Shown here piece by piece: positions 37,236 to 48,305 of a DNA stretch of 64,000 nt. The position numbers and the translations under genes were made by a program. The stretch is from positions 219,735 to 283,734 of the forward strand of contig JAFECJ010000001.1 in assembly GCA_018242205.1 (NCBI GenBank). Direction: 5' to 3'. The DNA is from Pseudomonadota bacterium. Lineage in GTDB: Bacteria > Pseudomonadota > Alphaproteobacteria > Rhizobiales > Xanthobacteraceae. Position 1 is the first letter of the stretch. Each line of letters opens with the position of its first letter. Under the pieces are notes generated by a model. It was given only the letters and a program-made list of their open reading frames with translations. It made no database searches and was not told the DNA's origin.

Positions 37236-37427
37236 GTCACACTCCACAGGCATCCGGCATGCGGCCGGCCACAGTTTACGCAATTTCCACGCCGGACTCC
37301 ATTGGCGGCCCCCGGCGCCGCGCGCTCATAACATCTGCGTCATGAGTTGTCCTGGAACGGTGCTGCGCGGCTGTGCTCAGATATAGTGCAAAATCCGCGA
37401 TGCCAGAGCGACGGAGAAAGCCGATCC

Positions 37428-38645
37428 ATGCGCAGCAGCCGCTTCAACTTCCCCAATGCCAAAGGCGAGCTTCTCGCCGCCACGCTCGACGAGCCATTGG
37501 GCAAACCGACCGCCTATGCGCTGTTCGCGCACTGCTTCACCTGCGGCCAGAACAATCTCGCCGCCAAGCGCATCGCCGAACGGCTGACGGAACACGGCAT
37601 CGCCGTGCTGCGTTTCGATTTCACCGGGCTCGGTTCCAGCGAAGGCGAATTCGCCAACACACATTTTTCCTCGAATGTCGATGATCTGGTCGCCGCCGCC
37701 GATCACCTGCGCAAATCCTACGGCGCGCCATCGATCCTGATCGGCCATTCGCTCGGCGGCGCCGCGGTGCTGGCGGCCTCGCACCGCATCGCCGATGCCC
37801 GCGCCGTGGTGACGATTGCGGCACCTTACGATCCGTCGCACGTCACCGGCCTGTTCAAGGACGAAGTCGATAAGATCCGCGCGCAAGGCAAGGTCGAGGT
37901 CAAGCTCGCCGGCCGGCCCTTCACCATCACCCGCGAATTCCTCGACGACATCGCCGGCAAGACGCTCGACGACAAGCTGGCACATCTCGGCAAGGCGCTG
38001 CTGGTGTTTCATTCGCCGACCGACGACACCGTCGGCATCGACAATGCCTCGCATATCTTTCTCGCCGCCAAGCATCCGAAGAGCTTCGTCTCGCTCGCCG
38101 GCGCCGACCATCTGCTCACGAAGAAGGCGGATGCCGTCTATGTCGCCGATGTTATCGCCGGGTGGGCCGGCCGCTATCTCGAGCAGGCCGAAGGCATGAC
38201 CGAGGAAGAAGTCGAGGAAGGTCTGGTGCTGGTGCGCGAGACTCATGCCGGCAAATTCCAGCAGGCCATTCTCACCGGCCCGCATCGCCTCATCGCCGAC
38301 GAACCGGAAAAGCTTGGCGGCATGAACTCCGGCCCCGGCCCTTACGACTACCTGCTCGCGGCGCTCGGGGCCTGCACCTCGATGACGATCCGACTCTATG
38401 CCGAGTTCAAGAAGATCCCGCTCAAGGATGTGTCGGTGCGGCTGACCCACGGCAAGATCCACGCCAAGGATTGCGAGACCTGCGACACTAAAGTGAGCAC
38501 GGTCGATCGCATCGAACGCTTCATCACCCTGGAAGGACCGTTCGATGACGAGCAGCGGCAGAAGCTGATGGAGATCGCCGACAAGTGCCCGGTGCACAAA
38601 TCGCTGTCGGGCGGCATCGAGATCGTGACGCAGGAGCGGAGGTAA
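37428..38645 (+). CDS. Alpha/beta hydrolase-OsmC fusion protein
   Basis: ATG 37428 follows GGAGAAAG and begins the hydrolase domain (MRSSRFNFPNAKGELLAATL). The first 260 residues form an alpha/beta hydrolase with the nucleophile elbow GHSLGG, the LLVFHSPTDDTVGID acid region and histidine in AGADHLL. Residues 270-405 are an OsmC domain, with catalytic cysteines in LLAALGACTSMT and KCPVHKSL. OsmC proteins reduce organic hydroperoxides. This fusion is a known arrangement in proteobacteria, thought to couple ester cleavage to peroxide detoxification. The gene is divergent from the FAD oxidoreductase at 37235. Confidence 0.93.
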   Translation: MRSSRFNFPNAKGELLAATLDEPLGKPTAYALFAHCFTCGQNNLAAKRIAERLTEHGIAVLRFDFTGLGSSEGEFANTHFSSNVDDLVAAADHLRKSYGAPSILIGHSLGGAAVLAASHRIADARAVVTIAAPYDPSHVTGLFKDEVDKIRAQGKVEVKLAGRPFTITREFLDDIAGKTLDDKLAHLGKALLVFHSPTDDTVGIDNASHIFLAAKHPKSFVSLAGADHLLTKKADAVYVADVIAGWAGRYLEQAEGMTEEEVEEGLVLVRETHAGKFQQAILTGPHRLIADEPEKLGGMNSGPGPYDYLLAALGACTSMTIRLYAEFKKIPLKDVSVRLTHGKIHAKDCETCDTKVSTVDRIERFITLEGPFDDEQRQKLMEIADKCPVHKSLSGGIEIVTQERR

Positions 38646-38820
38646 CGACCTGCCTCAGCGTCGTCGATGATGGTGTCCATTGCGTTAAGGCAGGACACCA
38701 AGGCCGACGCGACGGTATCGGCGTGCATAATGCGCGGTTTATCGCGCGTTGTTTTATCACGTTGTTATCTTCTGGCTGATTAGGTGTCCGTGAGGGCGGC
38801 GATCGTCAAGAACGTGTGTA

Positions 38821-38991
38821 ATGAGCGTATCAGCGATTGGTGCGAGCCAGGTTGCCTCCACGTACAGCTCCGAGAGGGGCGAGGCGCCGGGTGCGGACCA
38901 CGATAACGACGGCGATGAAGCGGCGGCGACGCCGGCCGTGCAGGCGACACCGGCACCGGGCACCGGTACCGTTGTCGACAAGATGGCCTGA
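38821..38991 (+). CDS. Small protein (56 aa) ending PGTGTVVDKMA
   Basis: A 56-codon frame begins at ATG 38821 and reads MSVSAIGASQVASTYSSERG, then an acidic DHDNDGDEAAATP stretch and a conserved-looking C-terminus PGTGTVVDKMA. It has no membrane segment. It is followed within 10 bases by a strong terminator, which supports it as a real short transcript. Similar small proteins with a GTGxxVD ending are, to my recollection, frequent in Rhizobiales; their function is unknown. The 175 bases before it (38646-38820) contain no other gene and probably hold its promoter. Confidence 0.6.
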   Translation: MSVSAIGASQVASTYSSERGEAPGADHDNDGDEAAATPAVQATPAPGTGTVVDKMA

Positions 38992-39000
38992 GACGAATGT

Positions 39001-39034
39001 GAAGAAGCCCGGCATCGTCCGGGCTTCTTTTTTT
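39001..39034 (+). terminator. Strong Rho-independent terminator
   Basis: The hairpin AAGAAGCCCGG / CCGGGCTTCTT (11 pairs, six-base loop) runs straight into seven T residues. It ends the short transcript carrying the 56-residue protein and also insulates the SOS cassette downstream. Confidence 0.92.
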
Positions 39035-39107
39035 CACATCGGCGTGAACCTTGTCGCTCTTCAGTCATTCTCATCAACCGTGGCCCGGTTTTTGAATGAC
39101 AGCTTTC

Positions 39108-39197
39108 ATGAAGAGCAATCGAACCGATCCTCGGCTGGTCTGGATGGTCACGGTGTTGGCGGCGGCGGTGTTCGTCGTTTACGTGACCCATATCTGA
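39108..39197 (+). CDS. Possible 29-residue single-helix membrane peptide
   Basis: A 30-codon frame from ATG 39108 encodes a basic N-terminus (MKSNRTDPR) and one hydrophobic helix (LVWMVTVLAAAVFVVYV) before a stop. The shape fits a small membrane peptide, and it lies in a gap with no other gene. There is no clear ribosome site, so it is tentative. The rest of 39198-39409 contains only the LexA box and the imuA leader. Confidence 0.35.
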   Translation: MKSNRTDPRLVWMVTVLAAAVFVVYVTHI

Positions 39198-39332
39198 CCA
39201 ATCATTCCTTTGTTCTGACGAGTCTTTGGCTTAGTGGTGCGCGGACACCGCGCCCGCCAGCGCTGCCGCATGACGCGCTCATGAGCCACCATTCCTTGCG
39301 GCTTGACGGTCCGCAATGTCTCCTGCACATTA

Positions 39333-39347
39333 GAACAAATAGGGAAC
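39333..39347. promoter_or_regulatory. LexA (SOS) box upstream of imuA
   Basis: GAAC-AAATAGG-GAAC is an exact match to the alphaproteobacterial LexA operator GAAC-N7-GAAC (equivalently GTTC-N7-GTTC). It lies 62 bases before the imuA start, so the imuA-imuB-dnaE2 cassette should be repressed by LexA and induced by DNA damage. Confidence 0.9.
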
Positions 39348-39409
39348 ATTGGGCCGAGAAATCCGTTGGTTTTCTGACAGATTACCTCGTTTTGCCAAAG
39401 GCTTAACTC

Positions 39410-40249
39410 ATGCTCGACGAACTGCGTCAGCATCTAGCGCGCTTGCAGAAGCCGGCCGGCCTCGCGGACGGTCCGGCGGTGCTGCCGCTCGGCGTACCGG
39501 CTGTGGACGGCGTGCTGGGCGGCGGGCTGGCGCGCGGCGCCTTGCACGAAATCGCGGCGCTGAGCGAAGCGCACCTGCCGGCGGCGACCGGCTTTGCCCT
39601 GGGGCTGGCGGCGCTGCCGGGTGAGGGGCAAATCGAGAGCACCGGCAACGCCCCCTCACCCACCCGCCGTCGCTTCGCTTCGGCGGGCGACTTCTCCCCG
39701 CACGCGGGGAGAGGAGAAGGAAGAAGGTTCGTCCTCTGGATCTCCGAGGAGATGGCGCTGAACGAGAGCGGCGCGCCGCATGGCGCCGGCCTCGATGCCT
39801 TCGGTCTGTCGCCGCAACGGCTGCTCACCGTGGCCGTCGCCCATCGCCAGGATCTGATGTGGACGATGGAAGAAGCGCTGCGCTGCCGCGCCGTCGGCGC
39901 CGTGATCGGCGAAGTGCGCCATGGCGCGCTCGATCCCGTCGCCGTGCGCCGGCTGTCGCTGGCGGCCGGCGACAGCGGCGCGCTGGCCTTTCTGCTGCGG
40001 ACGCAGCCTTCGCACGACGCATCCACCGCGGCGACGCGCTGGACGGTGGGAAGCGCCCCCTCCGCCACGCAGCAGCGCCACGAACTGGGCGCGCCGCGTT
40101 TTGCCGTTCACCTCACCCGCAATCGCCGCGGCCCGGCCGCGTCCTGGATTCTGGAATGGAGACCGACCGATGAGCGCTTCATCCTCGCCGCGCATGCTGA
40201 GCCTGTGGCTGCCCCGCTTCGCCACCGATCGCATCAGAAGGTTGCGTGA
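39410..40249 (+). CDS. imuA: ImuA, SOS mutagenesis cassette protein
   Basis: This 279-residue RecA/SulA-like protein is the first gene of the DNA-damage mutagenesis cassette and works with ImuB and DnaE2 in translesion synthesis. Family features are LPLGVPAVDGVLGGGLARGALHEI near the N-terminus, FVLWISEEMALNESGAPHGAGLDAFGL and the WILEWRP close of the domain. Residues of about 81-106 (APSPTRRRFASAGDFSPHAG and on) are an extra segment encoded by a palindromic repeat. It interrupts the usual run from GFALGLAAL to VLW. The 3' end overlaps imuB by 80 bases. An exact LexA box lies upstream. Confidence 0.9.
   Translation: MLDELRQHLARLQKPAGLADGPAVLPLGVPAVDGVLGGGLARGALHEIAALSEAHLPAATGFALGLAALPGEGQIESTGNAPSPTRRRFASAGDFSPHAGRGEGRRFVLWISEEMALNESGAPHGAGLDAFGLSPQRLLTVAVAHRQDLMWTMEEALRCRAVGAVIGEVRHGALDPVAVRRLSLAAGDSGALAFLLRTQPSHDASTAATRWTVGSAPSATQQRHELGAPRFAVHLTRNRRGPAASWILEWRPTDERFILAAHAEPVAAPLRHRSHQKVA
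39650..39727. repeat. Palindromic repeat inserted in frame within imuA (family B)
   Basis: The segment CCCCCTCACCCACCCGCCGT begins a two-hairpin element: CCCGCCG / CGGCGGG, then CTCCCCG-CACG-CGGGGAG. It is the kind of repeat normally seen between genes, and similar pieces occur at 34130, 41888 and 42336. It adds 78 bases (26 codons) to imuA without a stop or frameshift. Confidence 0.8.
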
Positions 40250-41876
40250 GACGCGTGTCCCGGACGCGATGCAGCGTGACGCGCAGCGGAACGATGCATC
40301 GCAGATCCGGGACCCAGCCTCTGGATCCCGGGTCGGCAGCGCACCACTTCGTGCTGCGCTGCGCCCGGCAAACGAAATGGTCGTCGTCGCCGGCCGGCGC
40401 GGCAATGCCGATGTGCTGATCGCAGTCGATGAGACCGCCGAACGGCTCGGCCTGACGCCGGGCCTGGCGCTGGCGCAAGCGCGTGCCATGCATCCCTCGC
40501 TCGATGTCGTGCCGGAAGATGCGGGCGCCGATGCCGAACTGCTCGAGAGCATCGCCGACTGGTGCCTGCGCTATACGCCGCTCATTGCCTGCGACGCGCC
40601 CGACGGATTGCTGCTCGATATTTCCGGTTGCGCGCATCTCTACGGCGGCGAACACCAGCTGGTCGCCGATCTGGGACGCCGTCTCACGCAAGCAGGCTTT
40701 GCCTATCGCATCGCCATCGCCGGCACCATCGGCGCGGCCTGGGCGGCGGCGCGTGACGGCCGGCCCGATGCTTATGCCAATGGTGAGGAACGCGACATCC
40801 TCTGTCCCTTGCCACTCGGCGCCTTGCGCCTGCCGCCACCAATGGTGGCGTCGCTCGCCCGCGTCGGCTTGAAGTGCATCGGCGACATCATCGACCTGCC
40901 GCGTTCACCGCTGACCGCACGCTTCGGTATTGATCTGCTGCGCCAGCTCGATCGCGCGTTGGGCCGCGAGCACGAACCGCTGACGCCGCGGCTGCCGGTC
41001 GCGCCTTACGTCGCCGAGAAACGCTTTCACGATCCGATCGCGCGCGAGGAAGATGTGCTCGGCACCGTCGAGTTGCTCGCGGTGCAGCTTGCCGCGGCGC
41101 TGGAACGGCGCGGCGACGGCGCCCGCCGCATCGAACTCACACTGTTCCGCACCGATGGCGCGTTGCGCCGCATCGCCGCCGGCACGGCGCGACCGTTGCG
41201 CGACCCGGCCGACATGCGCGCGCTGTTCGCCGAACGGCTCAATGCGTTGGCCGACGAACTCGATCCCGGTTTCGGTTTCGATATGGCGCGGCTGTCGGTG
41301 CTCACCGCCGAACCGGCGCCGCCCGAGCAGATCGGCATCGGCGCGGCGGAAGATGCCGGCGAACTGGTGCGTCTGGTCGACCGCCTGAGCGCACGGCTCG
41401 GGGCGCAACGCGTGCGCCGCGCGGTGGCGCAGGACAGCCATATCCCCGAAGTGGCGTCGGTGTCGCTGCCGGCGCAGGCCACCGGCACGGATGACGGCTG
41501 GGCCGCGTTCCATCGCTACCGCGCCGAGGTTGACCTCGCGCCGCGGCCGCTGCGGCTGTTGGCGCGGCCCGAGCCGATCGAGGCGGTCGCCGAAGTGCCG
41601 GATGGCCCACCGCTCCGCTTCAAGTGGCGGCGCGCCCTTCATGACGTTGTTGTCGCCGAAGGCCCTGAGCGCATCGAAGGCGTGTGGTGGCAGGAAGAGA
41701 ATGTGGAGGCTTCACCCGCCGGCAACCGCGCCCGCGATTACTTCCGCGTCGAGGACAAAGGCGGCCATCGCTTCTGGCTGTTCCGCGCCGGGCTGTATCG
41801 CGACCTGACCCGCGCCGATATCGCGCAAGGCGCCATCGCCGCGCCGGCGTGGTTCGTGCACGGGATGTTTGGATGA
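40170..41876 (+). CDS. imuB: ImuB, Y-family polymerase-like SOS protein
   Basis: This 568-residue inactive Y-family polymerase homologue bridges the replicative clamp and DnaE2 during translesion synthesis. The core is recognised from LSLWLPRFATDRIRR, LIAVDETAERLGLTPGLALAQARAM, LLLDISGCAHLYGGE and RFGIDLLRQLDRALG. As expected for ImuB, the catalytic acidic residues of true Y-polymerases are missing. Residues of about 27-68 (VPDAMQRDAQRNDASQIRDP and on) are an insertion encoded by a palindromic repeat. ATG 40170 lies within imuA; ATG 40194 (MLSLWLPRF) is closer to typical starts and is a plausible alternative. Confidence 0.9.
   Translation: MSASSSPRMLSLWLPRFATDRIRRLRETRVPDAMQRDAQRNDASQIRDPASGSRVGSAPLRAALRPANEMVVVAGRRGNADVLIAVDETAERLGLTPGLALAQARAMHPSLDVVPEDAGADAELLESIADWCLRYTPLIACDAPDGLLLDISGCAHLYGGEHQLVADLGRRLTQAGFAYRIAIAGTIGAAWAAARDGRPDAYANGEERDILCPLPLGALRLPPPMVASLARVGLKCIGDIIDLPRSPLTARFGIDLLRQLDRALGREHEPLTPRLPVAPYVAEKRFHDPIAREEDVLGTVELLAVQLAAALERRGDGARRIELTLFRTDGALRRIAAGTARPLRDPADMRALFAERLNALADELDPGFGFDMARLSVLTAEPAPPEQIGIGAAEDAGELVRLVDRLSARLGAQRVRRAVAQDSHIPEVASVSLPAQATGTDDGWAAFHRYRAEVDLAPRPLRLLARPEPIEAVAEVPDGPPLRFKWRRALHDVVVAEGPERIEGVWWQEENVEASPAGNRARDYFRVEDKGGHRFWLFRAGLYRDLTRADIAQGAIAAPAWFVHGMFG
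40248..40373. repeat. Palindromic repeat inserted in frame within imuB (family C)
   Basis: The segment begins near CGTGTCCCGGACGCGATGCA and contains the stem GATCCGGGACCCAG / CTGGATCCCGGGTC (12 of 14 paired, two wobble positions), then a run ending GCGCTGCGCCCGG. It is a different family from those in imuA and dnaE2. The reading frame stays open across its 126 bases, adding about 42 residues to imuB. Confidence 0.75.
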
Positions 41877-41887
41877 TGCTTTCTTTC

Positions 41888-41985
41888 ACCCTCTCCCCAT
41901 AGGCGAGCGAACGCTCGCCGTTCGGCGAGCTTTGTGGGAGAGGGTGGCGAAGTCGAGCGAAGCGAGACTGAGCCGGATGAGGGGG
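41888..41985. repeat. Left inverted repeat flanking the DUF559 gene (family B)
   Basis: ACCCTCTCCCC pairs with TGGGAGAGGGT about 45 bases on, around an inner hairpin (GGCGAGCG...CGCTCGCC). The element continues through GTCGAGCGAAGCGAGACTGA to GGATGAGGGGG. The final GAGGGGGA also serves as ribosome site for the DUF559 gene. The copy at 42336-42388 is the same element in opposite orientation. Confidence 0.82.
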
Positions 41986-41986
41986 A

Positions 41987-42391
41987 ATGCCGAAGTATCG
42001 AGTACAAGAGTTCAAGCGTAGTCAAGCCAAGGCATTGCGTCAGTCATCAACCGATGCCGAGGTCAGGCTTTGGCGGATCCTGCGTTCAAGGCAACTGAAC
42101 CACATCAAATTTCGCCGTCAGGCACCCATTGGACCGTGGATTGTCGACTTCGTCGCATTCGAAAATCGGTTGATCGTCGAAGCCGACGGCAGTCAGCATG
42201 CTCAAAGCCATCACGACAAAGTTCGCGATCGCGATCTGCAAGAACGTGGTTTTCGTATTCTGCGCTTCTGGAACAACGATATCCTGCTCAGCACGAATGG
42301 GGTACTTGAAGCCATACTAACCGCATTCGATAAAGCCCCCTCACCCGGCGCGCTGCGCGCGCCACCCTCTCCCACAAGGGGAGAGGGTTAG
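41987..42391 (+). CDS. DUF559 putative endonuclease
   Basis: This 134-residue protein has the DUF559/Vsr-like nuclease core: ALRQSSTDAEVRLWRILRSR, FRRQAPIGPWIVDFVAF (active-site D) and the EADGSQH motif, then FRILRFWNNDIL. DUF559 proteins are small restriction-endonuclease-fold nucleases of uncertain role. The gene sits between imuB and dnaE2, which are normally neighbours. It starts one base after a left repeat and its last 18 codons (APSPGALRAPPSPTRGEG) and stop lie in the inverted right repeat. Its stop codon TAG abuts the dnaE2 ATG. It may be part of a small mobile unit inserted in the operon. Confidence 0.85.
   Translation: MPKYRVQEFKRSQAKALRQSSTDAEVRLWRILRSRQLNHIKFRRQAPIGPWIVDFVAFENRLIVEADGSQHAQSHHDKVRDRDLQERGFRILRFWNNDILLSTNGVLEAILTAFDKAPSPGALRAPPSPTRGEG
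42336..42388. repeat. Right inverted repeat flanking the DUF559 gene (family B)
   Basis: CCCCCTCACCCGG...CGCCACCCTCTCCCA...GGGGAGAGGGT is the reverse complement of the core of the element at 41888-41985 with a different inner hairpin (GGCGCGCTGCGCGCGCC). It encodes the C-terminal tail of the DUF559 protein and ends three bases before the dnaE2 start. Confidence 0.82.
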
Positions 42392-45925
<3,534 letters not shown>

Positions 45926-45930
45926 GGCGT

Positions 45931-46392
45931 TCACAACAGCTTGCGATAGACCAGGAAGCCGGATTTCTCCGCCACCTGATCGTACAGCCGCATCGCCGTC
46001 GCATTGGTCTCGTGCGTCTGCCAATAAACGCGTGGCGAACCGGCGGCCGGCGCCGCGGCATAGACGGCTTCGATCAAGGCGCGGCCCACGCCGCGGCCGC
46101 GCGCCTCGTCGCGCGTGAAGAGATCCTGCAGATAGCAGCTCGGCCCGATCGATGTCGTGCTGCGGTGATAGAGATAATGCACGAGACCAAGCAGCAGACC
46201 GCCCTCCTCCGCCACGATCGCGTGCACCGGCTCATCGGCGGCGAAAAAGCGTTCCCACGTCGTACGCGTGATCTCAGGATCGAGCGCCGTCGCTCCGGAG
46301 CGGCCGTAGAAGGCGTTATAGCCGTTCCAGAGCGGCAGCCATTGTTCATAATCGGCACGGGCAACGGGGCGAACCGTCAATGTCGCGGGCAT
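45931..46392 (-). CDS. GNAT-family N-acetyltransferase
   Basis: This 153-residue acetyltransferase has the GNAT acetyl-CoA loop RDEARGRGVGRALIEAV and the preceding strand CYLQDLFT, with the final motif RVYWQTHETNATAMRLYDQVAEKSGF. The substrate is unknown. ATG 46392 follows GGAAG. It converges with dnaE2, five bases apart. Confidence 0.93.
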   Translation of the reverse strand: MPATLTVRPVARADYEQWLPLWNGYNAFYGRSGATALDPEITRTTWERFFAADEPVHAIVAEEGGLLLGLVHYLYHRSTTSIGPSCYLQDLFTRDEARGRGVGRALIEAVYAAAPAAGSPRVYWQTHETNATAMRLYDQVAEKSGFLVYRKLL

Positions 46393-46472
46393 GTCTTCCT
46401 CGCATGCATGTCCTGCATCCTCGCGTCTCGCCCAGCAACGCTAGCACGCCGTCGCGCCGCCAGTGACAACTC

Positions 46473-47099
46473 TCAATTCGGCGTGACGCCATCGCGGCCG
46501 ACATTGATGCGGTCGGCGCCGAGCGAGCCGTCGAGCTTGCGCTTCACCGACGGCACCAGGACATGGGCGCCGACTTTCAATTCGTCGCGGCTACCGGAAA
46601 CGTAATCGAGGATCACCACATCCGGCGGCACCATGATCTTTTGCTCGCCACCTTTATACTTCACCGTCAGCGTGCGGCCATCGACGCCTGCCACCGTGGT
46701 GTCGATGGTGGCGTTGGTCATGGTGCCGCCCGGCGCGCGGCTCCACGGCCGGAAGCCCTCGCCCAAGCCGCGCTGGCTCTCGGCGAACACGGTGATCCGC
46801 ATGGCGCGCTGGCTGCCGTCGGCCTGCGGCATGGCACCGACGCCGATGAAGGCCCCCGGCTTGAGATCGGCGAGCGTGCCGGGCGTGACGCCGAACACGA
46901 CGAGCTTCTTATCGAGCGCAATCTCGAAAAATCCGCCGCCCTCATAGGGCCGGATCCAGATCGTGTCGCCGTCGACTTTCTCGATGGTGCCGGGCAGCCG
47001 CAGCGGCGGCTGAAGTTGCGCCGGCGCCGAACCGCACGACAAGACCAAAGCCGCCATGGCGGCGAATGCCGCGCCGATCGCCCGATGCCACGGTTTCAT
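46473..47099 (-). CDS. Exported protein of unknown function with beta-rich repeats
   Basis: ATG 47099 follows GGGAGGACAGCGGC and starts a signal sequence (MKPWHRAIGAAFAAMAALVLSCGSAPAQ). The LSC could be a lipoprotein site, or APAQ a signal-peptidase site. The 208-residue product has two similar beta-strand halves: GTIEKVDGDTIWIR...LADLKPGAFIGVGA and TVAGVDGRTLTVKY...ELKVGAHVLVP. This suggests an OB-like duplicated fold such as DUF5666-type proteins, though I cannot assign it firmly. It lies downstream of aroE on the same strand. Confidence 0.72.
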   Translation of the reverse strand: MKPWHRAIGAAFAAMAALVLSCGSAPAQLQPPLRLPGTIEKVDGDTIWIRPYEGGGFFEIALDKKLVVFGVTPGTLADLKPGAFIGVGAMPQADGSQRAMRITVFAESQRGLGEGFRPWSRAPGGTMTNATIDTTVAGVDGRTLTVKYKGGEQKIMVPPDVVILDYVSGSRDELKVGAHVLVPSVKRKLDGSLGADRINVGRDGVTPN

Positions 47100-47152
47100 G
47101 CCGCTGTCCTCCCGGAGGCGCCCCTCCGCAACGAACACCGCGGCGGCCTCGA

Positions 47153-48103
47153 TCATCCCTGGCTTTTCGCCGGCCGCGGCTTTTTCGGACCCTTGATTTT
47201 CACCTTGTCCTTGCCCGCGTCCTTGACCTTCGCCTTCGCCGCCTTGGCTTCGGCTGTCGCCTCCAGCCCTTCGGCGGCGAGATCGTCCTCGATCAACTTG
47301 CGTAATTCCGGCGTCACCTCCGGCTTGACGCCGAACCAACGCTCGAAGCCGCCGACCGCCTGGTGCAGCAACATGCCGAGGCCGTCGGCCGTGCGCAGGC
47401 CCTTGTCGCGCGCCGCCGCGAGCAGCGCGGTCTCCAGAGGTACATAGACCAGATCGGCCACCACCATCGACGGCTGGCAGCGTAGATTGATCTCGATTTT
47501 CGGCAGCCCGACCATGCCGAGCGAGGTGGTGTTGACCAGCAGGCCGGCGCCGCCGAGCAGCCCGGTCATCTCTCCCCACTGCGCCACACGCACACGCGCA
47601 CCGAACTGCTCGCGCAACGCCTCGGCGCGCTCCGGCGAACGATTGACGACGTGAACGCGCTGCACGTCGCGCTGCAACAGCGCGAACACCACGGCGCGCG
47701 CGCCGCCGCCGGCACCGAGCACGACCGCGCTTTCCAGCCCGCGATCCCAGCCCGGCGTCATCTGGTCGAGATTGGCGAGAAAGCCTTCGACATCGGTATT
47801 GGTCGAACGCAATTTATCGCCTTCGAACCACAAGGTATTGGCGGCGCCGACGGCGCGGGCCCGATCGTCGGCGACGGTCAGCTCCATCGCGGCCTGCTTA
47901 TGCGGCACGGTGACGTTGCAACCGACATAACCGCGTTCGCGCAAATGGCCGATGAAGTCGGCAAACTGATCGGGCGGAATCGCCTCTTTGCGATAATCCG
48001 CTTCGATATTGTACTGGCGCATCCAATATTGATGAATGAGCGGCGAGCGCGAATGGCTTGCCGGCCAGCCGACGACGCACGCAGCCTTGCGACTGTCACT
48101 CAT
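47153..48103 (-). CDS. aroE: Shikimate dehydrogenase
   Basis: This NADP-dependent enzyme reduces 3-dehydroshikimate in aromatic amino acid synthesis. Markers are SHSRSPLIHQYWMRQYNI (substrate site), CNVTVPHKQAAM with the catalytic lysine, NTDVEGFLANL, and AVVLGAGGGARAVVFAL (NADP loop). ATG 48103 is chosen over an upstream in-frame GTG at 48115. At 316 residues it is about 40 longer than usual because of a lysine/alanine-rich tail (AKAKVKDAGKDKVKIKGPKK) after the normal domain end. The tail is absent from most AroE proteins. Confidence 0.93.
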   Translation of the reverse strand: MSDSRKAACVVGWPASHSRSPLIHQYWMRQYNIEADYRKEAIPPDQFADFIGHLRERGYVGCNVTVPHKQAAMELTVADDRARAVGAANTLWFEGDKLRSTNTDVEGFLANLDQMTPGWDRGLESAVVLGAGGGARAVVFALLQRDVQRVHVVNRSPERAEALREQFGARVRVAQWGEMTGLLGGAGLLVNTTSLGMVGLPKIEINLRCQPSMVVADLVYVPLETALLAAARDKGLRTADGLGMLLHQAVGGFERWFGVKPEVTPELRKLIEDDLAAEGLEATAEAKAAKAKVKDAGKDKVKIKGPKKPRPAKSQG

Positions 48104-48305
48104 GCCCAATGCCACTCAACCGCGTCGCGCACATCATCGAAAACCCCAACTGAACCGTCGACATCCAGCTTCCCGCCCCCGGGTCGGCATGGCTTCGCTT
48201 GCGTCCGCCGCTATGCTATAGGCCTCCGCGACGCCGCATTTATTCTTTGCTTGGCCGGCCGTCAACGCCATATCCTCGCCGCTCACTTCCACCGTGGTTT
48301 ACCCG

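Noticed and set aside
46473..47579. Longer version (368 codons) of the exported protein gene at 46473
   Set aside because: The upstream part overlaps the end of aroE and is low complexity. The ATG at 47099 has a ribosome site and a signal peptide.
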